Notes under the pieces: model-generated
Database searches by the model: none
What the model saw: the letters and a program-made list of their open reading frames with translations, nothing else
What the model was told of the DNA's origin: nothing
Shown: piece by piece, positions 21,394 through 29,468 of the stretch
Numbering within the stretch: position 1 is the first letter of the stretch
How the letters are laid out: the number at the start of each line of letters is the position of its first letter
Translations under genes and position numbers: made by a program
Virus record (IMG/VR): IMGVR_UViG_3300025669_000127
Coordinates: 1-34,010 of that record
Strand: one strand, 5' to 3'
DNA length: 34,010 nt
From: a virus

Positions 21394-22872
21394 ATGAGAA
21401 CATGTGAAAAAATTGAATTTGATACAACAGCAGATATATTATATGTAGGTAATGGATTACTTTTCCGTTCAGGAATGGGTACATTAATTACTAGTAAAAT
21501 ATCTTTTGCTTCATCTCCTTCATATGAAGCAGACGTTAAAAAAAGTCAACGTACATTTAAAGGTTTAGTGGAAATATACTTTGATGGCGATGATGATACA
21601 CCTACAATTTTTGAATATGATGATATATCTAGGATTAGTTTCTTAGATGAATTATATACACAAGGAGAAACACCCTTAGGAAAAGTATCATCTAATGAAT
21701 TGGTAGTGGGGTTAAAAAATTTATTAGGTGTTTTTCGCCCAGAAAATACAGCAAGTCCTTACTATGGCAAACTTTTACCTAATCTATTAATCGTTGCTTA
21801 CTTTGGTCTTGAACTTACTTCAGGAGTTTTTGATTGGATACGACTAGGTAAATTTAGAACTGGTGATTGGGTAGCTCCTGCAAGTTCACTTGAATGTGAA
21901 TTGGTATGTTATGATTTTTTATATAATATTATAAATGATCCAATGCCTCAAATACCATGCCAGGAGAAAAAAACAAAAAAAGAAATGATTGAAATTTTAC
22001 TTAAAGCAGCAGGTAAAACTAGTAATGAAATAGATATTAGTGACGCTCTTGATTATGCAGTACCTTTAGGATGGTTCGTTTCAGGTGAAATTAGAGACGG
22101 GCTTCAACCTTTAGCTGAGGGTAGTTCTGCTAACATTTTTGGTGATAGGGAGGGAATCATTAAAGCAGTAAGTAATTATACTACTAAAGATGCTTCTATT
22201 ATTTGGAGGGATTCAGATATGATATATAATGCAGAGATGCCTCAGAAATACAATAATGCGTATTCACAGGTGGAAGTTAAATATTATATCCCTAAAATTG
22301 CTAATGTTTCTTCACTATTAAAATTAGAAAATGTTACTGTACCATCAGCTGGATTAACTTTAACAGATTTAACTTTTGGTAGTCCTGTAGCATTTATTGA
22401 TGAAGTAAGATTGACAAATGCTACTAATGTTACTATTACTTCAATAGCAACTGGTTCATGGGGTATTACCATAGTGCTTGCTAATGCAGGTGTTGAAAAA
22501 GAAGTTACATTGGAGATATTTGGGCATATTATAGAAACTACTGAAGCTTATTATACTGCTACTGATACAACTATGCAGGGTAAAATAGGTAATGTAGTAT
22601 TGAAAATAGATAATTATTTAATTCAAACTGAAGAAGATGCTATAGAATATGCTGAAGATCTATTACCTATAGTGGCTGATCCATCAGCGTATGTTACTAT
22701 TGATGGTAGAGGAGATCCTTCTGTATTACTTACTGATACTATTAATATAATAAATACTACAGAAGATATAGATGATTTAGATGTAGTACCAATAAGGCAA
22801 GAATATATTTATGATGGTGCATTAACATGTAAATCAGTAGCTATAAAAAGAAGTGCAAAGGCAGGTGCATAA
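21394..22872 (+). CDS. baseplate/tail hub protein (putative)
   Basis: The product has 492 aa. It begins MRTCEKIEFDTTADILYVG. Middle segments (WIRLGKFRTGDW, ECELVCYDFLYNIINDPMPQ, KKTKKEMIEILLKAAGK) resemble tail hub/Dit-Tal-type proteins. The C-terminal part has a beta-rich insertion (NATNVTITSIATGSW) and then VTIDGRGDPSVLLTDTINI, reminiscent of hub proteins that end in a binding domain. It starts 1 nt after the previous stop. Identity is by position and similarity of style, not by a decisive motif. Confidence 0.6.
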   Translation: MRTCEKIEFDTTADILYVGNGLLFRSGMGTLITSKISFASSPSYEADVKKSQRTFKGLVEIYFDGDDDTPTIFEYDDISRISFLDELYTQGETPLGKVSSNELVVGLKNLLGVFRPENTASPYYGKLLPNLLIVAYFGLELTSGVFDWIRLGKFRTGDWVAPASSLECELVCYDFLYNIINDPMPQIPCQEKKTKKEMIEILLKAAGKTSNEIDISDALDYAVPLGWFVSGEIRDGLQPLAEGSSANIFGDREGIIKAVSNYTTKDASIIWRDSDMIYNAEMPQKYNNAYSQVEVKYYIPKIANVSSLLKLENVTVPSAGLTLTDLTFGSPVAFIDEVRLTNATNVTITSIATGSWGITIVLANAGVEKEVTLEIFGHIIETTEAYYTATDTTMQGKIGNVVLKIDNYLIQTEEDAIEYAEDLLPIVADPSAYVTIDGRGDPSVLLTDTINIINTTEDIDDLDVVPIRQEYIYDGALTCKSVAIKRSAKAGA

Positions 22873-23423
22873 TGGGGTATGGAGCAAATATACTTTTAAA
22901 TAGTTCAGCAGAAGCGGGTAATTTAAATGATTGGACTACAAGTGGTGTTACTATAGTAGCAAATACAGCACCTGACTATATACTGCGCCCTATAGTAGAT
23001 GATAGAGATCAGGCATTTGATAGAGGAGAACCATCTGGTTCAGGAGCAACTGGTACACATCATTTTTTACTTGCTGCTACTGCATCAATGTATCAAGATG
23101 TGGCTGCTTCTGGAGTGCTCAATTATCAGTTAGAAGCAGTATTTCAGATACCTACATCACAAGATGCATGGGATTCTGATATATTGGGTTGGGTACTTAT
23201 GAGCTTTACCTATAGTGATGGTTCAACAGATAGATTTATGATACCTTGTGTTTTGGGAGTTACCTATTCGGGGAGAACTATAGCTAATTTTTGGCTGTAT
23301 GCTGTTAGGGAATGTCCTGTAGATACAGATAAGACATTAACTAATATAAGAGTTCACATAGAAACCACAACTCTTATTGGTGGTTTGATGATAGATTATT
23401 TAACATTAAAAGAAGAGACTTAA
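22872..23423 (+). CDS. carbohydrate-binding-like tail protein
   Basis: The product has 183 aa. The opening GANILLNSSAEAGNLNDWTTSG is the classical start of galactose-binding-like (CBM-type) domains (NLLxNxGFE..xxxW), followed by beta strands (YQDVAASGVLNYQLEAVFQI, SFTYSDGSTDRFMIP). It overlaps the previous gene by 1 nt. It is likely a surface-binding module of the tail tip. No catalytic residues are seen. Confidence 0.7.
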   Translation: MGYGANILLNSSAEAGNLNDWTTSGVTIVANTAPDYILRPIVDDRDQAFDRGEPSGSGATGTHHFLLAATASMYQDVAASGVLNYQLEAVFQIPTSQDAWDSDILGWVLMSFTYSDGSTDRFMIPCVLGVTYSGRTIANFWLYAVRECPVDTDKTLTNIRVHIETTTLIGGLMIDYLTLKEET

Positions 23424-23438
23424 TAAAGGAGTGATATT

Positions 23439-24179
23439 ATGGCAATGGTAATAACAGACAATTCACCAGGAGCAGGAGAGGTAGCTTGGACAGGAATGGT
23501 AATAAACTATAAAGGTTCAGATTATACTATAACTGATGATAATAGTGATAAAAAGTATTTATGGTGGGATTTAACTTCACCTACAGTATTACAAAAAACA
23601 GATACTTTACCTGTAATGACAGATGACGATCAAATAGTTTTACTCAATGTATCGGGTATTCATTATTTAATACCAACAGCTACAATATATAATGGGGCAT
23701 TAATAAGAGATGCTACTATTACAGCAGCTAAACTTGCTACTGGGGCAGGTTCTATAACTGGAGAAATAAGAATGTGGTCTACAGCAGTAGCGCCATCTAC
23801 ATGGGTATTATGTGATGGTTCAGCCATTAGTAGAACAACTTATGCTACTCTTTTTGGAGTAATAGGAGTAACTTTTGGTGTTGGAGATAATAGTACTACA
23901 TTTAATGTTCCTAATTTTAAAGACAATTTTCCAGTTGGTGCTGGAACTACTTATGCTATAGCAGATACAGGTGGAGAAGCAACACATGTATTAACTGAAT
24001 CTGAAATGCCAGCACATGTGCATACAGTGGAAGAACCTAATGGGACGCAAAATGTAGATGGTTCTGGAAATACTGCGGCTGAAGTAAGTCATACAGTTAA
24101 TTCAGGGTCTGTAGGTGGAGATGTGGCGCATGAAAATAGACCACCATATTTAGCAATACAATTTATAATTAAGACATAG
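23439..24179 (+). CDS. tail fibre protein with phage tail collar domain
   Basis: The product has 246 aa. The C-terminal half carries the collar signature GEIRMWSTAVAPSTWVLCDG, TTYATLFGVIGVTFG, NVPNFKDNFPVGAGT and SEMPAHVHTV, ending ENRPPYLAIQFIIKT, typical of PF07484 tail collar proteins. The His pair (HVHT) may bind metal along the fibre. The N-terminal half is a phage-specific adaptor. It would bind the host surface. Confidence 0.85.
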   Translation: MAMVITDNSPGAGEVAWTGMVINYKGSDYTITDDNSDKKYLWWDLTSPTVLQKTDTLPVMTDDDQIVLLNVSGIHYLIPTATIYNGALIRDATITAAKLATGAGSITGEIRMWSTAVAPSTWVLCDGSAISRTTYATLFGVIGVTFGVGDNSTTFNVPNFKDNFPVGAGTTYAIADTGGEATHVLTESEMPAHVHTVEEPNGTQNVDGSGNTAAEVSHTVNSGSVGGDVAHENRPPYLAIQFIIKT

Positions 24180-24188
24180 GGGATGTAA

Positions 24189-24611
24189 ATGTATAGATTA
24201 TACTTTAATAAATACAATAAAATAGTGCCAGTTGAGATAATAGATTATGATGAGTCTGCATATAACAAAAGATTTTTTGTAACTAAAAAAACCTTTAAAA
24301 GTGAGGAATCTGCTATAGAATGGTGTAATAAGAGCAGTGAAGAAAGAAAATATGATAGTACTGTTGAAGATAAAGAAGATAAAAAACTAGGAAATAAAAT
24401 TGAAGATACTATCATTACAGTAGGACTTACTGATGAACAGATTGATATTTTAAAAAATAAATTCAATCAAATAGATGAGGAATTTGATTTAGTTAAAGTT
24501 TGGAAAGATATTGCAGTTATAAAGTTTGGAGAAATAGAAACTAAATTAGATCAAGCTCAAACAGCTTTTATAAAATTGAAAAATAGGATTGAAGCATTGG
24601 AAGATGCTTAA
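24189..24611 (+). CDS. hypothetical protein with C-terminal coiled coil
   Basis: The product has 140 aa. The first 45 residues are a small basic beta-rich part (YRLYFNKYNKIVPVEIID). Residues 45-75 are charged. The C-terminal 60 residues are helical with heptads (DILKNKFNQIDEEFDLVKV, LDQAQTAFIKLKNRIEAL). It resembles small proteins found next to collar fibres, perhaps an assembly partner. Family unknown. Confidence 0.6.
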   Translation: MYRLYFNKYNKIVPVEIIDYDESAYNKRFFVTKKTFKSEESAIEWCNKSSEERKYDSTVEDKEDKKLGNKIEDTIITVGLTDEQIDILKNKFNQIDEEFDLVKVWKDIAVIKFGEIETKLDQAQTAFIKLKNRIEALEDA

Positions 24612-24624
24612 AGAAAGGAGAAAA

Positions 24625-25815
24625 ATGTATATAGGATACGATCACTGCCCAAAGGAGTTAGCGCCTGAAGCAGATATAGTACAACATAGACTCGATTTCC
24701 CTTTGGATTTCAGAGTACCAGATGCTACGCTAAGACATTTATTAATGTATACAAAGCATAGGGATAGTTATGTCTATACAAATTCTATAGACTTAGCTAC
24801 TGTTTTGGCACAATGCAAAACAAATAATACTATACCAATAATAGCACTTAATTTCTTTTGGGCTTTAAGGCACGATGATGCTACCAAGCATTTATGGCCT
24901 TCTAAAATAACACCTACAGATATGGCAAGGTGTGCGAGGCTTATAAAAGACATACTTATTGAAAAAGGATTTACTGAGGCTTATGTATCAGTATTAAATG
25001 AGCCTACTAAATGGCTTAAGAATGAACAAATATACCAATATAGTAAAGCAGTAGTAGATATCTTAGATGAAACCATGGTTAAGATACTAGTTGGCAATGA
25101 TGAGTTCTTTCCTGATATGTTTGATTATTTAGCAAGTAGATTTGCAGGAAATTCAAATGTATTAATAGGTTTTCATGCTCTTTCTGGCATGGGTAAGTGG
25201 AGCAATCCTACAGCTTATATGGGTAGAATTGGCATGATGAAAGAGTTGGCTGCTAATTACAAACTTAAAATAATTGGCAATGAATGTGGTTCATGGTTTG
25301 TAAGTTATCGTACTGAGACTGGGCATAATATAAATAAGCAAATAATTATGGAGTGCAAAACTAATGACTATATAGCTTGTTTAATAGTACTGCCTGATCT
25401 AAATGTAAATTGTATTACTCGTTACAAGTTAGGATATATAATTTGGGATAATGACTACAGAGTAATTAAAGTGTATAGCAAATATTATAATGATTTTATT
25501 AATTTTATAAAACAAGAAGGAGGAAAGAAGATGGTTAATTACAAAGTACCAAGCGAACTTAAAACTATTGCTATTGAACTTGGAAATGTAATAGGTAATT
25601 ATGAGGCGGAACTTCCAGTACTTACAGGTACAGGAATATGGCAAAATTCAATTGGTCATAAACGTGGGGATTATTTGACTAAAGCAGATTTCGATTCAGC
25701 AATGGAAAAAATACTTAAAATGATAGGCATTGATATAAGTGTTTACTACAATGCTGATGGTAGTTGGAATTCTGACTGGCAAACAATAGCAAAAAGCGGA
25801 GGCGTTGATGAATAA
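24625..25815 (+). CDS. tail-associated glycoside-hydrolase-like protein (TIM barrel)
   Basis: The product has 396 aa from MYIGYDHCPKE. An ATG at 24589 is in frame but overlaps the previous gene; GAAAGGAG 5 nt before 24625 favours the shorter start. Residues 1-260 read as an (alpha/beta)8 barrel with VSVLNEPTKW (E126, the NEP acid/base motif of clan A glycoside hydrolases) and KIIGNECGSW (E220, candidate nucleophile). It may degrade surface polysaccharide or cell-wall glycan during adsorption. The last 94 residues form a separate unit with its own internal start. Confidence 0.65.
   Translation: MYIGYDHCPKELAPEADIVQHRLDFPLDFRVPDATLRHLLMYTKHRDSYVYTNSIDLATVLAQCKTNNTIPIIALNFFWALRHDDATKHLWPSKITPTDMARCARLIKDILIEKGFTEAYVSVLNEPTKWLKNEQIYQYSKAVVDILDETMVKILVGNDEFFPDMFDYLASRFAGNSNVLIGFHALSGMGKWSNPTAYMGRIGMMKELAANYKLKIIGNECGSWFVSYRTETGHNINKQIIMECKTNDYIACLIVLPDLNVNCITRYKLGYIIWDNDYRVIKVYSKYYNDFINFIKQEGGKKMVNYKVPSELKTIAIELGNVIGNYEAELPVLTGTGIWQNSIGHKRGDYLTKADFDSAMEKILKMIGIDISVYYNADGSWNSDWQTIAKSGGVDE
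25531..25815 (+). CDS. possible nested product from the end of the hydrolase gene
   Basis: Inside the hydrolase gene AAGGAGG is followed by a 7-nt spacer and an in-frame ATG (MVNYKVPSELKTIAIELGN). It would yield 94 aa, a compact unit after the barrel and linker (KQEGGKK). It may be a separately made binding or assembly domain. The SD is as good as those of whole genes, but expression is unproven. Confidence 0.4.
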   Translation: MVNYKVPSELKTIAIELGNVIGNYEAELPVLTGTGIWQNSIGHKRGDYLTKADFDSAMEKILKMIGIDISVYYNADGSWNSDWQTIAKSGGVDE

Positions 25816-27166
25816 AGTGACAGGTAAGACAAACATTATTGGTGTATGGAATGGTACCATTGAAGATCTAGTACGTCCATTTTTAACAGGAGGAGATATA
25901 ATTAGAGCTAGAAAAATAGCACCTATGTATATCAAGTATTGTCGTATTTTCAAAATCAGAGCTGACATAGCATTTGCTCAGGGACCCTGTCATGAATGTG
26001 GTAAACTTACTTTTAAAGGCATAGCTAAACCTGAATGGAATAACTTTGCAGGTCTTGGTATTACTGGTGCAGGAGCTAAACAGACATTTGCAAGTGAAGA
26101 TTTAGGCGTACTTGCGCATATTGCACATCTTGCTTGGTATGTATATCCAGATCATGTGCATAGTTTATGCAGTAAAAAGTTTGATCCACGACATTTTGGT
26201 TCTACTCATTATAGATATAATGGTGATACTACATTGGGTAATCTCAGTGGACAATGGGCAGTTCCAGGGAAATATAAACAACCTGATGGTTCATGGATAA
26301 CTTATGATATGAAGATAGCAAAGTACGCTAATATTATAAACAACACTTCTATTGAACCTATTGAGCTACCTATTGAGCCACTACTACAAAGAGGTGATAA
26401 AGGAGAAGAGGTAAAGAAGTTGCAGAAGTACTTAAACAGTGTGGGTTCTTCTTTAGTAGTAGATGGAGATTTCGGACCTAAAACGGAAAAAGCGGTTAAG
26501 GCGTATCAAAAGCGTGAAAAACTAGAAGTTACAGGTTATATTAACGTTATTACTAAGAAAAAGATGAATGATTTTGTAGTAGTCGAGCCTGAACTACCAA
26601 TAGATAATGGTGAAATTTATGACTTAATTTTTCAAATGGGCCATGTAGGAATTTATAAAGGAATGACAGGAACATCAGGAGAGCGTGAATGGAATAAGAA
26701 ACTTGGGGATGCTATGAAACCATTGTTAGAAAAAACAGGATTAAAGTTTAGGATTATGGGCGGACTTGATTGGCTACCTGATGTACCAAATAAATGTAAA
26801 ATATTTATGTCCTCACATTGTGATGGCTCTAATAGTTCAAAATCTCATGGATACACTTTAGGATTTAAACCAGGTACCAATGAAGAGTTCAAAGACGTTA
26901 TGTCTAAAAGCTACGGTAAGCTATGTGGGTTTACCAAGAGAAAAGAAAATTCAACAGGGGGTCTCAGATTATATTATATGTATACCGATAAGTCAGAGTA
27001 TGCAGGTAGTAAATATAATGTACCAAGGATAAAAGCGAATTATTATTGTTTATTAGAGCATGGATTTTTCACGAATCCGAAGGAACGTAAATGGCTTGAG
27101 GATAATATTAATAAAATTGCAAAACATCATGTAGAGGTGATAAAGAGGTTCTTAGGTGGGAAATAA
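25808..27166 (+). CDS. endolysin: glucosaminidase-like, PG-binding and amidase domains
   Basis: The product has 452 aa from ATG 25808 (GGAGG lies 5 nt upstream; a TTG one codon earlier is less likely). Residues 1-170: a glucosaminidase-like domain with AFAQGPCHECGK and WNNFAGLGI. Residues about 195-260: a peptidoglycan-binding type 1 repeat (LLQRGDKGEEVKKLQKYLN, VVDGDFGPKTEKAVKAYQ). Residues about 270-452: an N-acetylmuramoyl-L-alanine amidase-like domain with SSHCDGSNSSKSHG and LLEHGFFTNPKE (catalytic Glu). Two cutting domains around a binding module suit a Gram-positive wall. It overlaps the hydrolase stop by 8 nt. Confidence 0.85.
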   Translation: MNKVTGKTNIIGVWNGTIEDLVRPFLTGGDIIRARKIAPMYIKYCRIFKIRADIAFAQGPCHECGKLTFKGIAKPEWNNFAGLGITGAGAKQTFASEDLGVLAHIAHLAWYVYPDHVHSLCSKKFDPRHFGSTHYRYNGDTTLGNLSGQWAVPGKYKQPDGSWITYDMKIAKYANIINNTSIEPIELPIEPLLQRGDKGEEVKKLQKYLNSVGSSLVVDGDFGPKTEKAVKAYQKREKLEVTGYINVITKKKMNDFVVVEPELPIDNGEIYDLIFQMGHVGIYKGMTGTSGEREWNKKLGDAMKPLLEKTGLKFRIMGGLDWLPDVPNKCKIFMSSHCDGSNSSKSHGYTLGFKPGTNEEFKDVMSKSYGKLCGFTKRKENSTGGLRLYYMYTDKSEYAGSKYNVPRIKANYYCLLEHGFFTNPKERKWLEDNINKIAKHHVEVIKRFLGGK

Positions 27167-27338
27167 ACACAATAAAAGAAATAAGCATGAGTATAACTTA
27201 GATCGCTTGGACAGTATGATAACAGTAGCATTGATAGCTAACCAGCGTTATATCTATGTACCAAAAAGATTGTATAAAGTAGCAAAACAGATGCTTGCCG
27301 TTCAAAATATTAAAGATTTGACTATTAAAACATATTAG
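27156..27338 (+). CDS. small basic hypothetical protein, 60 aa
   Basis: The product has 60 aa, starting at GTG 27156, overlapping the endolysin end by 11 nt. Its N-terminus is strongly basic (GNKHNKRNKHEYNLDRL), then a helical part. AGAGG lies upstream. A promoter follows it directly. No family is recognised; the start choice is uncertain. Confidence 0.5.
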   Translation: MGNKHNKRNKHEYNLDRLDSMITVALIANQRYIYVPKRLYKVAKQMLAVQNIKDLTIKTY

Positions 27339-27367
27339 TTGACAAAATAGTTAAAGTATGTAATAAT
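27339..27367 (+). promoter_or_regulatory. promoter of the holin gene group
   Basis: TTGACA (27339-27344), 17 nt, then AATAAT (27362-27367) with TG one base before it (extended -10). The predicted start is near 27374 and the holin-like gene begins at 27390. The same extended AATAAT box occurs in the promoter at 1138-1166. It could give extra or separate expression of the lysis genes. Confidence 0.75.
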
Positions 27368-27389
27368 GGTTAACTAAGAAAGGTATATT

Positions 27390-27701
27390 ATGGAAGTAAT
27401 GATAAGTGCGGAAGTTCTGGGTAACTTTGGACTTATGTCCGCCACAGTTATAGCAACAGTAGAGGCATTAAAAAGGGTTATTTACTTAGTAAGACCTAAA
27501 CAAATACCAGATAGAGTTTCAATAATTCTTGCTTTAGTAGTATCTTTTGGTACTTCTTTTGCTTATACAGCATATGTAGGAGATTGGGCAGTTATGGCTA
27601 TATTCTTAGCTATAGCAAATTCCTTTGCTATATTTGGAGCATCTACAGCAGGATATAAAGGCATAAAACCTAAGTTAAAAAAACTTAAAGAGGTGATTTG
27701 A
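27390..27701 (+). CDS. holin-like membrane protein
   Basis: The product has 103 aa. Hydrophobic helices lie at about residues 8-27, 42-62 and 66-86 (VSIILALVVSFGTSFAYT, WAVMAIFLAIANSFAIFG), followed by a basic tail GYKGIKPKLKKLKEVI. Size and topology fit holins of phages of Gram-positive bacteria. It follows the endolysin and its own promoter. AGAAAGG before ATG 27390; its TGA overlaps the next ATG. Confidence 0.75.
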   Translation: MEVMISAEVLGNFGLMSATVIATVEALKRVIYLVRPKQIPDRVSIILALVVSFGTSFAYTAYVGDWAVMAIFLAIANSFAIFGASTAGYKGIKPKLKKLKEVI

Positions 27702-27889
27702 TGAGTGAAGTAGTAAAATGTCCAGTATGTAATGGTAGAGGTATAGTGCCTCAAGGATTTTATATGGTACCAGAAGGACAGAATTTTTCTTCATCAAGTA
27801 CAGCACCTGAAACTTGTAAAACTTGTGGTGGTAAGGGTTATTTCACTTTTAATAACGCCGCTATTAGTAATTATAAGGAGGTGATTTGA
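27701..27889 (+). CDS. DnaJ-type zinc-finger small protein
   Basis: The product has 62 aa from ATG 27701 (AAGAGGTG upstream; the TTG one codon earlier is ignored). CPVCNGRG near residues 7-14 and CKTCGGKG near 41-48 form a CxxCxGxG pair, the zinc-binding element of DnaJ-like proteins. Short proteins of this type occur in phages; their roles are unclear. It lies between two membrane protein genes and overlaps both by 1 nt. Confidence 0.75.
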   Translation: MSEVVKCPVCNGRGIVPQGFYMVPEGQNFSSSSTAPETCKTCGGKGYFTFNNAAISNYKEVI

Positions 27890-28263
27890 TGGAAATAATT
27901 TTACAGGGAACAATAATAAGTGCGATAGTTGTTGTTATTTTAATAATAATTGATGCTATTGTAGGATCGGCAGTTTCTTTATATACAAAAGATTTTGATT
28001 GGAATAAATTTCTTAATTTTCTTAAACATACCATAGCACCATATGTTATAGTATGGGGAGGATTATCAGGTGTATTCATTGGTACTACATTCCTAACGCA
28101 ATGGTTAGGGTATGGTATAGGGCTAAGTGCAATAATACCTATAACTGGTATAATATCTATAGTAGCTGCGGCTATATCTGCTAAAATGATAGCTGAGATA
28201 TACGCTAAATTTAAAAAATTAGGTATAGATATTAGCGATGCAAGAGCTAAAGAAAATGATTAA
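27889..28263 (+). CDS. second membrane protein of the lysis region (holin-like)
   Basis: The product has 124 aa from ATG 27889 (SD AAGGAGGTG). Long hydrophobic segments lie at residues 5-30 (GTIISAIVVVILIIIDAIV), about 48-75 and about 85-105, followed by a charged tail (AKFKKLGIDISDARAKEND). It resembles three-helix holins or their partners. Together with the gene at 27390 it could form a holin pair. The start context GGTGATTTGATG is identical to that of the zinc-finger gene. Confidence 0.65.
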   Translation: MEIILQGTIISAIVVVILIIIDAIVGSAVSLYTKDFDWNKFLNFLKHTIAPYVIVWGGLSGVFIGTTFLTQWLGYGIGLSAIIPITGIISIVAAAISAKMIAEIYAKFKKLGIDISDARAKEND

Positions 28264-28298
28264 ATAACAAATATGTAGCAATGTAATAAGGAGGACAT

Positions 28299-29123
28299 AT
28301 TTTAAATCCACCTGATTTACCAGAGATTCATGGTAAACGAAAAACGATTAAATATTTAGAATTAAATTTTCCATCTAGTTGGGAAAAGCTTGACATTATA
28401 CCTTTATCATGTTTTCATATAGGATCTACTTATTTCAATGAAAAGAAACTTAGAGGATGGGTTAAATGGATTGCGGAGAAACCTACAAGAAGGGCTTGGC
28501 TATTAGGAGATATTTTTGATGCTATTTTAGCAGGTAGTCCAGGAAATATGCATGAACAAACTATGACTTTAAAAGATGCTAAGTTATTGGCTGAAGATAT
28601 ATTAAAGCCTATAGTTGAACAAATAGATCTAGTAATAACAGGAAATCACGATGATCGTGTGTTTAATTTAACCTCTGATGAGATTATTTTTGACTTATGT
28701 AAGTGGTTAGGAATTGAAGATAAATATCACTTTGGTGATTATACCGGTGTTATAAGATTTGGTAAAAATCGAGGAAAGAAGAATAAACCATTAGTATATA
28801 CATTTTATTGCTCACATGGAACTGGTGGTGCAGCAACTCCTGGTGGTAAAATGAATAAATTATTGAAATTGGGGGAAGTTGTGGAAGATTGCGATCTTTA
28901 CGTGATGGCGCACGTTCACGATATTTTGGTAGCTAAGTTAGAACCGTTTCGTGTTGATAGTCGTAATGGGCAGTTAAAAACAGTTAAGCAGACGTTTGTA
29001 ACTTCATCTAGTTGGCTCGATTATGGGGGATATGCCTTAACTAAAAAGTATAGACCTGGTAAGACGGGTTCACCAAGGATAAGATTGTATGGTAATAAGA
29101 AAGATTGTCATGTTTCGATTTGA
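28299..29123 (+). CDS. calcineurin-like metallophosphoesterase with non-AUG start
   Basis: The frame upstream of ATG 28548 stays open to AAGGAGG (28288-28294) and contains essential residues, so the gene starts near ATT at 28299 (ILNPPDLPEI), giving about 274 aa. Motifs: CFHIGST, LLGDIFDAI (GDxxD), ITGNHDDRV (GNHD), FYCSHGTGG and VMAHVHDIL (final His pair). These are the metal-binding residues of calcineurin-like phosphoesterases. Starting at 28548 would remove the GDxxD motif. Function could be nucleic-acid or nucleotide phosphoester cleavage. Confidence 0.8.
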   Translation: MLNPPDLPEIHGKRKTIKYLELNFPSSWEKLDIIPLSCFHIGSTYFNEKKLRGWVKWIAEKPTRRAWLLGDIFDAILAGSPGNMHEQTMTLKDAKLLAEDILKPIVEQIDLVITGNHDDRVFNLTSDEIIFDLCKWLGIEDKYHFGDYTGVIRFGKNRGKKNKPLVYTFYCSHGTGGAATPGGKMNKLLKLGEVVEDCDLYVMAHVHDILVAKLEPFRVDSRNGQLKTVKQTFVTSSSWLDYGGYALTKKYRPGKTGSPRIRLYGNKKDCHVSI

Positions 29124-29128
29124 TATAA

Positions 29129-29207
29129 GGGGGCTAAAGGTAGCGTCCGATAGTATCTTAAATTAGATGCAATGTCGGAAACACCAGTTCAATTCTGGTA
29201 GCCTCCA
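29129..29207 (+). ncRNA. tRNA-like element without normal D-arm, 8-nt anticodon-type loop
   Basis: Ends pair as GGGGGCT/AGCCTCC with A73 after them. The T-arm ACCAG-TTCAATT-CTGGT is canonical. In between, no normal D-arm exists (only GCT/AGC, which competes with the acceptor). The rest folds as one long hairpin, TCCGA then GTATC, an 8-nt loop TTAAATTA, GATGC and TCGGA. No CCA is encoded, unlike all the complete tRNAs here. Either a degenerate tRNA or a purposeful tRNA-like RNA. It is only 5 nt after the phosphoesterase stop. Confidence 0.5.
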
Positions 29208-29264
29208 TCAAATTTATAGCCTCGATAATGTTTGATGTGTAAAGTGTATCTTAGTAGGATATAC

Positions 29265-29285
29265 TTGTTACATTTTATGTAACAA
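29265..29285. other. 9-bp perfect hairpin between tRNA-like element and tRNA-His
   Basis: TTGTTACAT (29265-29273) is mirrored at 29277-29285 around a TTT loop. A second 7-bp stem GTGTATC/GATATAC with a 7-nt loop lies just upstream (about 29242-29262). No T-run follows, so an RNA-processing spacer in the tRNA transcript is likelier than a terminator. Confidence 0.6.
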
Positions 29286-29292
29286 ATTCGAT

Positions 29293-29367
29293 GTGAGTGT
29301 AGCATAATTGGTAATGCACTTGACTGTGAATCAAGACTGATAGGGTTCGATGCCCTCACTCACCCCA
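29293..29367 (+). tRNA. tRNA-His (GUG)
   Basis: Acceptor GTGAGTG/CACTCAC, D-arm GCAT/ATGC with GG, anticodon arm CTTGA-CTGTGAA-TCAAG with anticodon GTG, T-loop TTCGATG on a stem of only four clear pairs (AGGG/CCCT), C73 and encoded CCA. C73 is the His-type discriminator. The base before position 1 is T, not the encoded G-1 usual in bacteria. Confidence 0.9.
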
Positions 29368-29376
29368 ACAAACTTA

Positions 29377-29466
29377 TTATTTTCCTCTATCTTTATTATA
29401 ATATTTTATCTTTTCAGTTAATTCCATTTTATTTACTTCAATCTTTTGTTCATTAATAGTGAACAT
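29377..29466 (-). CDS. possible 29-aa ORF after the DNA polymerase gene
   Basis: Directly after the polymerase stop on the minus strand (2 nt gap) an ORF reads MFTINEQKIEVNKMEL... ending KDRGK. It is helical and charged. The nearest purine-rich site (GGGGAGAG) lies 16 nt upstream, inside the polymerase end, which is far. Translation could be coupled to polymerase termination. Weakly supported. Confidence 0.3.
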   Translation of the reverse strand: MFTINEQKIEVNKMELTEKIKYYNKDRGK

Positions 29467-29468
29467 TA

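Noticed and set aside
29129-29207. tmRNA, because of the GGGGGC 5' end and tRNA-like ends
   Set aside because: The whole element is 79 nt, without mRNA-like tag region or pseudoknots.
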